64,000 bases of DNA from RYN-230 sp963782185 (GTDB taxonomy: Bacteria > Actinomycetota > Actinomycetes > Streptosporangiales > Streptosporangiaceae), in contig CAWAJB010000003.1 of the NCBI GenBank assembly GCA_963782185.1, forward strand, positions 432,744 through 496,743, in the 5' to 3' direction. Position numbers and translations under genes: made by a program. Below, piece by piece: positions 24,502 through 32,203 of the stretch. The notes below the pieces were generated by a model that worked only from the letters and a program-made list of their open reading frames with translations, was not told the DNA's origin and searched no databases. Position 1 is the first letter of the stretch, and every line of letters starts with the position of its first letter.

Positions 24502-25158
24502 ATGCCTGGGTTGACGATCGGGAAATTCGCCGGCGCCGAAGGGGTCGGCGTGGAGACCGTGCGGTTCTACCAGCGGCGCGGGCTGCTGGCGCGGCCCGCA
24601 CGCGGCAGGTCCGGCTTCGCGGAGTACACCGACGACGACCGGTGGCGGCTGGCGTTCATCCGCCGGGCCCGCCGGCTCGGCTTCACCCTGGCCGAGATCA
24701 GCGACCTGCCCGGCCCGGCCGAGGCCCGGTCCACCGACGAGATCGTCCGGGCCGCCGAGGCGAAACTGGGCGCGATCGCGGACCAGCTCAGCGAGCTCGC
24801 CCGGCTTCAGTGCCGCCTGCGCCGCCTGGTCCAGGTCTGCGCGCACGGCAGCAGCGCCGACTGCCTGGCCCTGCACGTGGGCCAGGGGCACCCCGGCGAG
24901 GAGCAGACCCGGCTCCCCACCAGCGCGTGCGGCCCGTGCCGCCAGCTCGGGCCGGTGCTGGAGGCCATCGCCGCCGAGCACGCGGACGTGATCGACGTGG
25001 TCAAGGTCAACGCGGACGAGAACCCGCAGGCCGCCATCCGGTACGGCGTCATGCTGGTCCCCACCGTCAGCGTGTTCTCGGGCGGGGAAGTGGTCAAGCA
25101 GCTGGTCGGGGCCCGGTCCAAGGCCGCCCTGCTGCGCGAGGTCGCCGACTTCCTCTGA
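24502..25158 (+). CDS. MerR-family regulator fused to a thioredoxin-like C-terminus
   Basis: 218 residues. Residues 1-70 are a MerR winged helix (TIGKFAGAEGVGVETVRFYQ, RRGLLARP, FIRRARRLGFTLAEISDL). The dimer helix runs to about 110, followed by VCAHGSSADC, a Cys pair placed like MerR metal ligands; the first MerR Cys (equivalent of Cys82) is absent. From residue 140 the sequence is thioredoxin: ACGPCRQLGPVLEAIAAEHA with the redox pair C143/C146, then VVKVNADENPQAAIRYGVML and VPTVSVFSGGEVVKQLVGAR (cis-Pro in VPT). The first two strands of thioredoxin and the Trp before CGPC are missing. Single continuous frame; a mer-like operator sits immediately upstream. It may sense redox or metal state, or be a deletion fusion of neighbouring genes. 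Confidence 0.85.
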   Translation: MPGLTIGKFAGAEGVGVETVRFYQRRGLLARPARGRSGFAEYTDDDRWRLAFIRRARRLGFTLAEISDLPGPAEARSTDEIVRAAEAKLGAIADQLSELARLQCRLRRLVQVCAHGSSADCLALHVGQGHPGEEQTRLPTSACGPCRQLGPVLEAIAAEHADVIDVVKVNADENPQAAIRYGVMLVPTVSVFSGGEVVKQLVGARSKAALLREVADFL

Positions 25159-25213
25159 CGGGGCCCGGGCGGTGTCACGGTTCTCCGGGTGCCGCCGGTG
25201 AGAACGCCACCTG

Positions 25214-26476
25214 ATGGGCATGATCACCGTCGTGTCCTACTCTGCCCTGACCCATCTCGAATGCTCCCGCTGCCGGCTCCGCTGCGACGCCGGCCAGGTG
25301 CGGGGCACCTGCTCGTGCGGGGCACCGCTGCTGGCGCGCTACGACATCGACGGGGTCAGCGCGCGGCTCAGCCCCGCGGATATCGCGGCCCGCCCGCCCG
25401 ACCTGTGGCGTTATCACGAGCTGCTGCCGGTGTCGGATCCCGGCCGGGTGGTCACCCTGGGCGAGGGCATGACCCCGCTGCTGGCGCTGCCCCGGCTGGG
25501 CCAGGCGATCGGGGTGCCCCGGCTCTGGATGAAGGACGAAGGGCTGACCCCCACTGGCACGTTCAAGGCCCGCGGCGCGGCGGTCGGCGTGTCCCGGGCC
25601 GCCGAGCTCGGGGTCACCGGCGTGGCCATGCCCACCAACGGCAACGCGGGCGCGGCCTGGGCGGCCTACGCGGCCCGCGCCGGGCTGCGCAGCCTCATCG
25701 TCATGCCCGCCGCGGCCCCGCCGATCACGTTCGCCGAGTGCGCCGCCGCGGGCGCGGAGCTCTACCTGGTCGATGGGCTGATCGGGGACGCGGGGGCGAT
25801 CATCGCCGCGGCGCTGCCCGGCCGCCCCGGCTACCAGGACGTCTCCACCCTCCGGGAGCCGTACCGGCTGGAGGGCAAGAAGACCATGGGGTACGAGATC
25901 GCCGAGCAGCTCGGCTGGCGGCTGCCGGATGTGATCGTCTACCCGGCCGGCGGCGGCGTGGGCATCATCGGCATCCACAAGGCGCTGCGGGAACTGCGCG
26001 ATCTCGGCTGGGTCGGCGGCAAGCTGCCCCGGCTGGTCGCGGTGCAGGCCAGCGGCTGCGCCCCGATCGTGGCGGCGTTCGCCAGCGGCGCCGCCGAGAG
26101 CCAGCCCTGGCCGGACGCCCGGACCGTCGCTTTCGGTATCACGGTCCCCAAGGCGCTCGGCGATTTCCTGGTCCTCGAAGCGGTGCGGGGAACCGGGGGG
26201 ACCGCCATCGCCGTAACCGACGAGGCGCTGCTCGCGGACCAGCGCGAGACCGCGCGGCTGGAAGGCAGCCTGATCTGCCCCGAGGGGGCCGCCTGCGTCA
26301 CGGCCGTCCGGCAGCTCCGCGAGTCCGGCTGGCTGGCGGCCAGCGACGAGGTGGTCGTGCTGAACACCGGAACCGGGCTGAAGTACCCCGACCTGGTGTC
26401 CGTCAACCCGCCGGTCCTCGCGCCCGGCGACCCGCTCCCGGAGCCGGCCGCGGAACCCTCGCCGCGCGCCGGGTGA
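25214..26476 (+). CDS. thrC: Threonine synthase
   Basis: 420 residues of the PLP fold-type II family: converts O-phosphohomoserine to threonine in the cytosol. A zinc-ribbon-like lead HLECSRCRLRCDAGQVRGTC-SCG precedes VVTLGEGMTPLLALPRLGQA. The PLP lysine is K118 in TPTGTFKARGAAVGV. The phosphate-binding and cofactor regions are MPTNGNAGAAWAAYAARAG and YPAGGGVGIIGIHKAL, ending VVVLNTGTGLKYPDL. The other hom/thrB genes are not adjacent, so this may be a second copy. Threonine synthase versus a related threonine dehydratase/cysteate synthase-like enzyme is decided by overall similarity and the N-terminal Cys motif. Confidence 0.82.
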   Translation: MGMITVVSYSALTHLECSRCRLRCDAGQVRGTCSCGAPLLARYDIDGVSARLSPADIAARPPDLWRYHELLPVSDPGRVVTLGEGMTPLLALPRLGQAIGVPRLWMKDEGLTPTGTFKARGAAVGVSRAAELGVTGVAMPTNGNAGAAWAAYAARAGLRSLIVMPAAAPPITFAECAAAGAELYLVDGLIGDAGAIIAAALPGRPGYQDVSTLREPYRLEGKKTMGYEIAEQLGWRLPDVIVYPAGGGVGIIGIHKALRELRDLGWVGGKLPRLVAVQASGCAPIVAAFASGAAESQPWPDARTVAFGITVPKALGDFLVLEAVRGTGGTAIAVTDEALLADQRETARLEGSLICPEGAACVTAVRQLRESGWLAASDEVVVLNTGTGLKYPDLVSVNPPVLAPGDPLPEPAAEPSPRAG

Positions 26477-26639
26477 GCGCGGGCACGAATCCGGCCCGGT
26501 CATGTGTGGCGAGGTGTATGAGGAGCGTCGCTACACCGAGCTGCCCCTGTCAGCCGCCCGCCGGTAGGTAGTCCCTGGTCACCGTGGGGTCACAGCATAG
26601 AATCAAGATCCACGACGCGGCTCAGCCGGGGAGAAGAGC

Positions 26640-27773
26640 ATGGCGCGTTCCATCTGGTCAGGGTTCCTGAGTTTCGGGCTGGTGAACGTCCCGGTAGGGC
26701 TGTACCCGGCGACCGCGGACCAGACGATCCACTTCAACCAGCTGCACAAGGGCACGTCGCACCGCATCCGGTACAAGAAGGTCAACGAGGTCACCGGGGA
26801 CGAGGTCAAGACCGAGGACATCGTCAACGGGTTCCCGCTCGGCGGCGGCGAGTACGTCGTGGTCACCCGGGACGAGCTGAAAGAAGCCGCCCCCGGTAAG
26901 TCGGAAACCATCGAGATCAGCGACTTCGTGGACCTGGGCGAGATCGACCCGGTGCATTTCCGGCAGACCTACTACCTGGCCCCCCGCGGCAAGGGCGCCG
27001 ACCGCGCCTACGCGCTGCTCCGCCAGGCCATGGATGAGACGGGCAAGATCGGCATCGCCACCATGGTCTTGCGGGACAAGGAGCACCTGGTCGCGGTCCG
27101 TCCCGGCGACGACGTGCTGATCCTCGAGACCATGTACTTCGCCGACGAGATCCGCTCGCCCAGCGAGGAACTGGAGACGCTGCCCAAGGACGCCAGCTTC
27201 CAGGGCCGGGAGCTGGACGTGGCCAAGCGGCTGGTCGAGTCGCTCACGGTGCCCTGGGCGCCGGAGGACTACCGCAACACCTACCGGGCCCGGGTCGAGG
27301 AGCTCATCGAGCACAAGCGGGAAGGCGAGGCGGTGGTCTTCGAGGCAGAACGGCCCAAGTCCAACGTCATCGACCTGATGGCGGCCCTCGAGGCGTCGGT
27401 CGCGAAGATGGGACCGGGTGCGTCCGGGGGCACCCCGGACAGCGGCGCCACGCAGAGCGGTGCCGGCGGGAGCAAGGCCCGGGGATCCGCGGCCCGGGGA
27501 TCCGCGGCCCGGGGATCCACCGCCCGCGCGACCCCGGCGCGGGGAAACGGCGACGGCCAGGGACGGGGCGGCGGCGGGGCTGCGGCCGGCCGCGGCCAGG
27601 CCCCGGCCGCGGAGACCGGGGCGGCGGAGCTGGACGAGCTGTCCAAGGCGGACCTGCTGGCCCGGGCCGCGGAGCTCGATATCCCCGGCCGGTCGAAGAT
27701 GTCCAAGCCCGAGCTCATCAAGGCGATCCGGTCGGCCGGCCGGCCGAAACGGGGCGCACGGAAGATTTCCTAG
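26640..27773 (+). CDS. ku: Ku protein (bacterial NHEJ)
   Basis: 377 residues. The Ku core (1-250) starts MARSIWSGFLSFGLVNVPVG and contains YATADQTIHFNQLHKGTSHR-like signature residues, YYLAPRGKGADRAYALLRQA and TMVLRDKEHLVAVRPGDDVL. It forms the ring homodimer that loads on DNA double-strand ends and recruits ligase LigD. The C-terminal 120 residues are a low-complexity Gly/Ala/Arg linker (with a tandem repeat at 27477-27521) and a final SAP/Rho-N-like helical motif LSKADLLARAAELDIPGRSK plus a basic tail. LigD is not in the window. ATG 26640 follows GGGGAGAAG. Confidence 0.93.
   Translation: MARSIWSGFLSFGLVNVPVGLYPATADQTIHFNQLHKGTSHRIRYKKVNEVTGDEVKTEDIVNGFPLGGGEYVVVTRDELKEAAPGKSETIEISDFVDLGEIDPVHFRQTYYLAPRGKGADRAYALLRQAMDETGKIGIATMVLRDKEHLVAVRPGDDVLILETMYFADEIRSPSEELETLPKDASFQGRELDVAKRLVESLTVPWAPEDYRNTYRARVEELIEHKREGEAVVFEAERPKSNVIDLMAALEASVAKMGPGASGGTPDSGATQSGAGGSKARGSAARGSAARGSTARATPARGNGDGQGRGGGGAAAGRGQAPAAETGAAELDELSKADLLARAAELDIPGRSKMSKPELIKAIRSAGRPKRGARKIS
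27477..27521 (+). repeat. 15-base tandem repeat (3 units) in the Ku linker
   Basis: Three units of GCCCGGGGATCCGCG (last unit ends ACC) encode the ARGSA-type five-residue repeat of the Ku linker. In-frame length variation here would only change linker length. Confidence 0.75.
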
Positions 27774-27848
27774 GAATCGCCGCCCCGCCGGCCTGGCGTG
27801 CTGCGAGTGTCGGCCGGCGGTGATAGAGCTGACTCGGAAGGAGCCGTG

Positions 27849-28085
27849 ATGCCCGAGTCAGCTGTGATCACCGGCGCGTGCGCCGAGTGCCGGGAGGATC
27901 TGGAGCACTGCCACGGGACCGCGATCCTGCACGTGGACGGCGCGGCGGACTGCTCGGACGACCCCGGCTGCCGGCTGACCGCCGAGCTGCACCTCTTCGT
28001 GATCTCCTGCGCCGAGGTGGACTGCTGCTGCGGCGATGCCGCTGACGTCCCGGAACTGGCCGGGGAGCGGGCCGCCGCCTCCTGA
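27849..28085 (+). CDS. Small Cys-rich protein
   Basis: 78 residues from ATG 27849 with a strong ribosome binding site (GGAAGGAG, 9 bases upstream). It carries eight Cys residues: GACAECREDLEHCHGTAILH, DCSDDPGCRLT, and ISCAEVDCCCGD. The pattern suggests a small metal-binding or disulfide protein conserved among actinobacteria; function unknown. It is the gene after ku, but the gap (75 bases) and separate start signal leave co-transcription open. A 16-base GC palindrome (28091-28106) follows. Confidence 0.65.
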   Translation: MPESAVITGACAECREDLEHCHGTAILHVDGAADCSDDPGCRLTAELHLFVISCAEVDCCCGDAADVPELAGERAAAS

Positions 28086-28090
28086 CGGCC

Positions 28091-28106
28091 GCGCCGCGCG
28101 CGGCGC
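28091..28106. terminator. GC palindrome between convergent genes
   Basis: GCGCCGCG-CGCGGCGC, a perfect 16-base palindrome without a loop, between the Cys-rich protein (plus) and the serine hydrolase (minus). Position suggests a terminator, but the lack of a loop and T tract makes this weak. Confidence 0.3.
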
Positions 28107-28132
28107 AAGCCCTGATCCGGCCGAAGGCCCGG

Positions 28133-29107
28133 TTACGGGACCGCGGAGGCCGCCGGGTGCGGAGCCGTGGTGTGGTGGCCCCGGAACAGGATCGACGGGA
28201 TCTGGGTCAGCTTGTTGGACCCGTACTTGAAGCCGGCGTCCCCGACCCCGCCGAAACCCTCCAGGTTGTACATGATCGCCATCGTGTACTGCTGGCCCGG
28301 CCCGGCGAACCCGACGGTGTTGGTGATCCAGATGTTGCCGTCCTGCTCCCAGCCGTCCTTGTTGCCCGGGTGGTTCTCCGGGCCCGCGCCCCACACCCCC
28401 CACTGCTGGTCGAGCGCGGCGACGTGCTGGAGCCGGTAGACCAGGTAGTTGCGGACGCTGGCCGGGGTGTCCTTGAGCACATAGTTGATCAGGTTGTCCA
28501 GGTCCCGGGCTGTGCAGTACATGAAGCCCCAGTTCACCGCCGTGGTGAACCGGGCGCCGTGCATGCCGAACTTCTGGATCCGGCTCAGGAAGCTGCTGTC
28601 CTCGTACTTGTTCCACAGGTAGTTGGCGTCGTCGTCGTTGCTGGTGTACAACGCCTCGAACATGGCCTGCCGGTCGGCGCTGCTCAGGGTCAGGCGGCCC
28701 GCGTTGTTGCGCAGCAGGATGTCCGTCATCATGGCCAGCTTCATCGTGGACGCGGCCGGGTATGCGACGTTGGCGTTGGCGTTATGCCAGGTCGCCCCGT
28801 TTTTCCGGTTGTAGATCACGATCCCGATGGACCCGGGCAGACGCCGCATGTAGGCACGGATCTCCTTGATGCGGTTTCGCATCGTGCAGGGGAAGCCGGG
28901 CGCGTTCCGGGCGCAGACCCTGGGCGTGGGCGTCGGGCTCGGCGATCCACTCGCCTGCCCGGACGCGCTGCCCGTGGCCACTGTTGTCGAATGCTGGCTT
29001 GCGGGCGTGAACATACTGCAGCCCGACACGGCCAGAATTACGAAAAGTGAGAATGAAACTACGGGGAGCCACGCGCGGCGACGCGTCCGGGCAACCGACC
29101 AATGCAT
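28133..29107 (-). CDS. Lipoprotein serine hydrolase (class A beta-lactamase-like)
   Basis: 324 residues. Signal sequence with lipobox VSGC (Cys30), then a Ser/Pro/Thr linker, predicting a lipid-anchored extracellular protein. The hydrolase domain has the S-x-x-K motif at S120-TMK (VAYPAASTMKLAMMTDILLR) and follows the penicillin-binding/beta-lactamase fold in SNDDDANYLWNKY (SDN-like position) and a late GWEQDGNIWITNTVGF (KTG-like position, here not a clear KTG). Lack of a clear KTG and Glu166 argues against true beta-lactamase; a D,D-carboxypeptidase-like or unknown serine hydrolase is more likely. ATG 29107 was chosen because the lead MHWSVARTRRR precedes the signal helix directly. Confidence 0.78.
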   Translation of the reverse strand: MHWSVARTRRRAWLPVVSFSLFVILAVSGCSMFTPASQHSTTVATGSASGQASGSPSPTPTPRVCARNAPGFPCTMRNRIKEIRAYMRRLPGSIGIVIYNRKNGATWHNANANVAYPAASTMKLAMMTDILLRNNAGRLTLSSADRQAMFEALYTSNDDDANYLWNKYEDSSFLSRIQKFGMHGARFTTAVNWGFMYCTARDLDNLINYVLKDTPASVRNYLVYRLQHVAALDQQWGVWGAGPENHPGNKDGWEQDGNIWITNTVGFAGPGQQYTMAIMYNLEGFGGVGDAGFKYGSNKLTQIPSILFRGHHTTAPHPAASAVP

Positions 29108-29407
29108 GCCCGACAGGATACGAGCGACGGGGCGGTCGCGCGCGAATCGGCGCCCTCTCCGGCGCGCCGGTGGTGAATTCTTGACGCGCCGTCTCATGAA
29201 TCCTGGTGCGGGTGCGGCCCGTGAATCCTGGTGCGGGGTGCGGCCCGCTCAGGCCGGGTGCTCTTGCTGGTCGCCGTGGCGCGAGGGTAGCCCGTCAGGT
29301 ACGGGCTCGGGCCCGGCCCGGATACTGGCACAGGCCGCCGGGCGGTCATGCCGTCCGTAGACGACACTACCGAGGCCTGTGCGGGCCGGGCGGCGCGGCA
29401 GGCTAGC

Positions 29408-30190
29408 GTGACGGACGTGGCAATTCGTGACCAGCGTCCGCCGGTGTCCGCGCCGAGGGTCCCGGGATTCCGCGCTGATCCCGGGCAGGGCCGGGTGTTC
29501 ACCACGCGCCGCGAGGTGCGCAGCACCGACGTGATCCCCGAAGGCCGGCTGCGGCTCGACGCGCTGGCCCGCTACCTGCAGGCGGCCGCCGAAGACGATG
29601 TCAGCGACGCAGGGTGGGACGGGTCGCACGTCTGGCTGCTGCGCCGGATGGCCCTGGTCATCCGCGGATACCCCGCGCACCGGGAGCGAATTTCGTTGCG
29701 GACCTATTGCTCAGCCACGGGCCCGCGGTGGGCGGAGCGCACGACGACGGTGAGCGCGGCGGGCGGAGATCTTATCCAGTCCACCGCGATCTGGGTCGCC
29801 GTCTCTGCGCAGGATGGGCGGCCGGTCCCGCTGGGTGAGTCGTTCCAGCGGCACTACGGGCCCTCGACCGGCGGCCGGCAGGTCTCGGCCCGGCTGTCCC
29901 ACCCGGGGCTGCCCGGTTCCGCGGCAGGGCGGCCCTGGCCGCTGCGCACCGCGGACTTCGACACCGCGGGCCACGTCAACAACGCGGTCCACTGGGCCGC
30001 CGTCGAGGACGAGCTGGCCCCCCTGGACTGGCTGCCCGGCCAGGCCGAGTTCGAATACCACCGGCCCATCCTGCCCGGCGCCCAGCTGGAGCTGGTGACC
30101 AGGCAGGGACCCGGGGAGCTGCGGGCCTGGCTGCGGGAGGGCCCGCAGCGGCTCGCCTCCGCCTGGCTCACCGCCGCAGGAAGGCGCTGA
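29408..30190 (+). CDS. Acyl-ACP thioesterase (double hot-dog)
   Basis: 260 residues from GTG 29408. Two hot-dog domains of the FatA/FatB-type: the N-terminal half has TTRREVRSTDVIPEGRLRLD, LARYLQAAAEDDVSDAGWDG and HVWLLRRMALVIRGYPAHRE; the second has PLRTADFDTAGHVNNAVHWA, where the N-x-H-V-N-N signature carries the catalytic residues, and FEYHRPILPGAQLELVTRQG. It cleaves acyl-ACP to release fatty or polyketide acids. Not in an obvious operon. Confidence 0.82.
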   Translation: MTDVAIRDQRPPVSAPRVPGFRADPGQGRVFTTRREVRSTDVIPEGRLRLDALARYLQAAAEDDVSDAGWDGSHVWLLRRMALVIRGYPAHRERISLRTYCSATGPRWAERTTTVSAAGGDLIQSTAIWVAVSAQDGRPVPLGESFQRHYGPSTGGRQVSARLSHPGLPGSAAGRPWPLRTADFDTAGHVNNAVHWAAVEDELAPLDWLPGQAEFEYHRPILPGAQLELVTRQGPGELRAWLREGPQRLASAWLTAAGRR

Positions 30191-30336
30191 CTGCGCGGGG
30201 TGAGCCCCGGAGTGCCGAGCGAGCAGGGCGGACCAGACTTGGCTTTCGCTTTACACTGGGAGTAGCGGCCTGATAGTGACCGGTGGCGTAGTGCGACGAG
30301 CAGCGCGGCTGGCTCGGCGGGTCGGGAGGCGGAGCG

Positions 30337-30645
30337 ATGACGTCCGGGATCAGCGTGGTCACAGCGTGGGCGGGAGCCGCATCCGCATCGAATTCGTTCA
30401 CCATCACTGACGCGGTCGTTATCTTCGTGGTGGCGGTCGTCCTGCTGACGGCGGGCGTGGCCATCGCGGGCCGGCGTACCCGGCTGCTGGTCTCCCGGCC
30501 GCGGCTGCGGAGCTCGCACAGCCGGCGGGTGCGGCGGGCCGCCATCGAGGACGTCCGGGAGATCGAGCGGAATGCCCGGCTGCACGGCCGTGGCCCCGGC
30601 GGCCGGGATTTCCCCAGCCGCCGGGAAGAGAACGACGACCTCTAG
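30337..30645 (+). CDS. Small single-pass membrane protein
   Basis: 102 residues with ribosome binding site GGGAGGCGGAGCG before ATG 30337. One membrane helix (DAVVIFVVAVVLLTAGVAIA) is followed by a strongly basic Arg-rich cytoplasmic tail (GRRTRLLVSRPRLRSSHSRR) ending in acidic residues. Function unknown. Confidence 0.55.
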   Translation: MTSGISVVTAWAGAASASNSFTITDAVVIFVVAVVLLTAGVAIAGRRTRLLVSRPRLRSSHSRRVRRAAIEDVREIERNARLHGRGPGGRDFPSRREENDDL

Positions 30646-30695
30646 GCACGGCGGATGGTCGTGGGCCAGGGCGCCTGAGCGCGCCCGCTACCCGG

Positions 30696-31346
30696 TCAGA
30701 AGACGTGGAAGTCGGGGTGGCCGTCGTGCCACAGGAGCATGACGACCCTGCCGATGATGCTTGAGCCCTTGATCGGCCCCCAGAAGCGGCTGTCGCAGGA
30801 GATCGCCCGGTTGTCGCCCATCATGTAGAACTCCCCGGGCGGGACGTGGAATGGGCCTGGCCTGGTGGCACCGGGTATCGCAGGCCCGAGCGGGTCGTGT
30901 GGCGGCAGGTATGGCTCGCGGAGCCGCCTGCCGTTGACGTAGAGGATGCCGCCTGCCGAGTAGATGGTCTGGCCCGGCAGCGCGATGACGCGCTTGACGA
31001 GGTCGGTCCCGGCCGGCCCGCCGCAGTGGTCGCGCGGCGGGTGGGTGAAGACGACGATGTCGCCCTCGCGCAGCTGGTGCCAGTTGAAGAACGCTTTCTG
31101 CACCAGGATCCGGTCATAGACGTCAAGCGTCGGCACCATGGAGGTGCTGGGGATCGAGAAGACCTGGAACACGAACGTCCGGATGCCGAACGCCAGCAGC
31201 AGCACCAGCGCCACGGAGATGGCCCATCCGGCGAGGGCGCGGCCCCGCGATGGCGGCGCCTTGCGCGCGTCAAGCGGGCCGCCCGCCGCGCGCCCGGGAG
31301 TCCCGCCCAGGTCATCGGGGGCGCCGCCGAAGTCAGCAGTGGTCAT
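30696..31346 (-). CDS. lepB: Signal peptidase I
   Basis: 216 residues, ATG 31346. A cytoplasmic lead of 36 residues, one TM (LAGWAISVALVLLLAFGIRT), then catalytic Ser69 in FSIPSTSMVPTLDVYD and general-base Lys118 in GTDLVKRVIALPGQ. Box D/E is present as FYMMGDNRAISCDSRFWGPI. It cleaves Sec/Tat signal peptides at the outer face of the membrane. Its ATG lies 14 bases inside the 3' end of the upstream membrane-protein gene in another frame, making it the third gene of the PadR operon, an unusual setting for a housekeeping peptidase. It is likely one of several signal peptidases of the cell. Confidence 0.9.
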   Translation of the reverse strand: MTTADFGGAPDDLGGTPGRAAGGPLDARKAPPSRGRALAGWAISVALVLLLAFGIRTFVFQVFSIPSTSMVPTLDVYDRILVQKAFFNWHQLREGDIVVFTHPPRDHCGGPAGTDLVKRVIALPGQTIYSAGGILYVNGRRLREPYLPPHDPLGPAIPGATRPGPFHVPPGEFYMMGDNRAISCDSRFWGPIKGSSIIGRVVMLLWHDGHPDFHVF

Positions 31347-31815
31347 GCCGGTCACAGCGGTCCGGTGCGCCGCGCCCGCCGCCATACCGCGGATCGGCGG
31401 GCCGTGAGTCGCCATACCGCGGATGGGCGGGGCGCGGATGGGCGGGGCGCGGATGGGCGGGGCGCGGATGGGCGGGGCGCGGATGGGCGGGGCGCGGTTG
31501 GGCGGGGCGTGAGTGGGCCACGCTCGCCGCGTTGGCCGGTGCTGACGAGGACAGCAGGGCCAGCGGGACACCGAGGGAGCCGGCCGCCAGCAGCAGCGCG
31601 CCCACCGCCGCACCGGCGCGCCGTCGTGACCCGGTCACCAGCCGCGTGCGGGCCGCGCCTATGAGGTAGCTCCACGCGACCGAATACGCGGGTGTCCCGT
31701 CCCTGATGAGCAGCCTGGCGATCTCAGCCGCTTCGTCGCCATGACGGCTGCGCCACCGCTGCGGGTAGCAGCGCAGTGCGGACTCCACCAGGCGCATGGA
31801 CCGCGGACCCGGCAT
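31333..31815 (-). CDS. Small membrane protein with repeat-expanded C-terminus (PadR operon)
   Basis: 160 residues. ATG 31815 shares a base with the stop of the PadR gene (TGATG), so it is translationally coupled. It starts with MRLVESALRCYPQRWRSRHG and DEAAEIARLLIRDGTPAYSV (internal ATG at 31797), the pattern of a family regularly found after PadR-like regulators in actinobacteria, then one TM helix (AGAAVGALLLAAGSLGVPLA). The tail is six copies of PRPAH encoded by a 15-base tandem repeat and ends with YGGGRGAPDRCDRHDHC. Role unknown, possibly a regulated membrane sensor or anti-factor. Confidence 0.68.
   Translation of the reverse strand: MPGPRSMRLVESALRCYPQRWRSRHGDEAAEIARLLIRDGTPAYSVAWSYLIGAARTRLVTGSRRRAGAAVGALLLAAGSLGVPLALLSSSAPANAASVAHSRPAQPRPAHPRPAHPRPAHPRPAHPRPAHPRYGDSRPADPRYGGGRGAPDRCDRHDHC
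31419..31508. repeat. 15-base tandem repeat, six units
   Basis: Six consecutive units of GCGGATGGGCGGGGC, the last with one change (GCGGTTG...). As 15 is a multiple of 3, unit gain or loss keeps the overlapping frame, giving a PRPAH pentapeptide repeat on the minus strand. Similar diverged units flank it. Confidence 0.85.
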
Positions 31816-32159
31816 CAGATTCCTCCCAGTCCCAGCCGCAGCCGCCCGACCCTGGTGACTCGCTCGATCGAGTCGAGGTGGGCGCGCAGCGCCACCACCC
31901 CCGCCGCCGTGATCCGGTAGGGCTGGCGCCGGTCCTCGGCCGGCAGGGCCTCGATCAGGCCCATGCGCTCGAGCCGGTCGAGCGCGCCATAGAGCGTCCC
32001 GGGCCCCAGCTGCAGCCCCGCGAACCCTTTGATGTCCTGGATCAGCGCGTAACCGTGCTTGGAGCCGTCGGCCAGGCTCGTGAGGATCAGGACCGACGCG
32101 TCGCCGGCCCGGCGCAGCATATCCTGGCCGCCGGCGTCGTCCCGTTCACGAGCTGTCAT
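31815..32159 (-). CDS. PadR-family transcriptional regulator
   Basis: 114 residues from ATG 32159, with GGAGGCGCG just upstream. Winged-helix DNA-binding domain: DASVLILTSLADGSKHGYAL, IQDIKGFAGLQLGPGTLYGA (the G-P-G-T-L-Y wing signature) and LDRLERMGLIEALPAEDRRQ. PadR proteins usually repress their own operon and are released by phenolics or antibiotics. First gene of an operon with the small membrane protein and signal peptidase. An 11-base inverted repeat straddles its promoter. Confidence 0.88.
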   Translation of the reverse strand: MTARERDDAGGQDMLRRAGDASVLILTSLADGSKHGYALIQDIKGFAGLQLGPGTLYGALDRLERMGLIEALPAEDRRQPYRITAAGVVALRAHLDSIERVTRVGRLRLGLGGI

Positions 32160-32167
32160 CGCGCCTC

Positions 32168-32203
32168 CTAGTACGCTGACCAATATATCAGCCAGCGTAC
32201 TAG
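32168..32203. promoter_or_regulatory. PadR operator: 11-base inverted repeat over the promoter
   Basis: CTAGTACGCTG (32168-32178) and CAGCGTACTAG (32193-32203), perfect arms with a 14-base AT-rich spacer. The spacer contains TATATT on the minus strand, a good -10 element for the padR operon. The right arm also contains the stop codon of the PQQ-propeller gene (32200-32202). Repressor binding here would cover the promoter. Confidence 0.75.

Noticed and set aside
25175..26503. 442-codon minus-strand frame over threonine synthase
   Set aside because: Antisense shadow; the plus strand carries the PLP lysine and cofactor motifs in order.
28133..29107. Beta-lactamase resistance gene
   Set aside because: S-x-x-K is present, but a clear K-T-G and the deacylation Glu are not; serine hydrolase is the safer call.
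31419..31508. 15-base repeats as a CRISPR array or iteron origin
   Set aside because: Units are directly adjacent without spacers, 15 bases long and in frame within a coding region; this is a simple coding tandem repeat.
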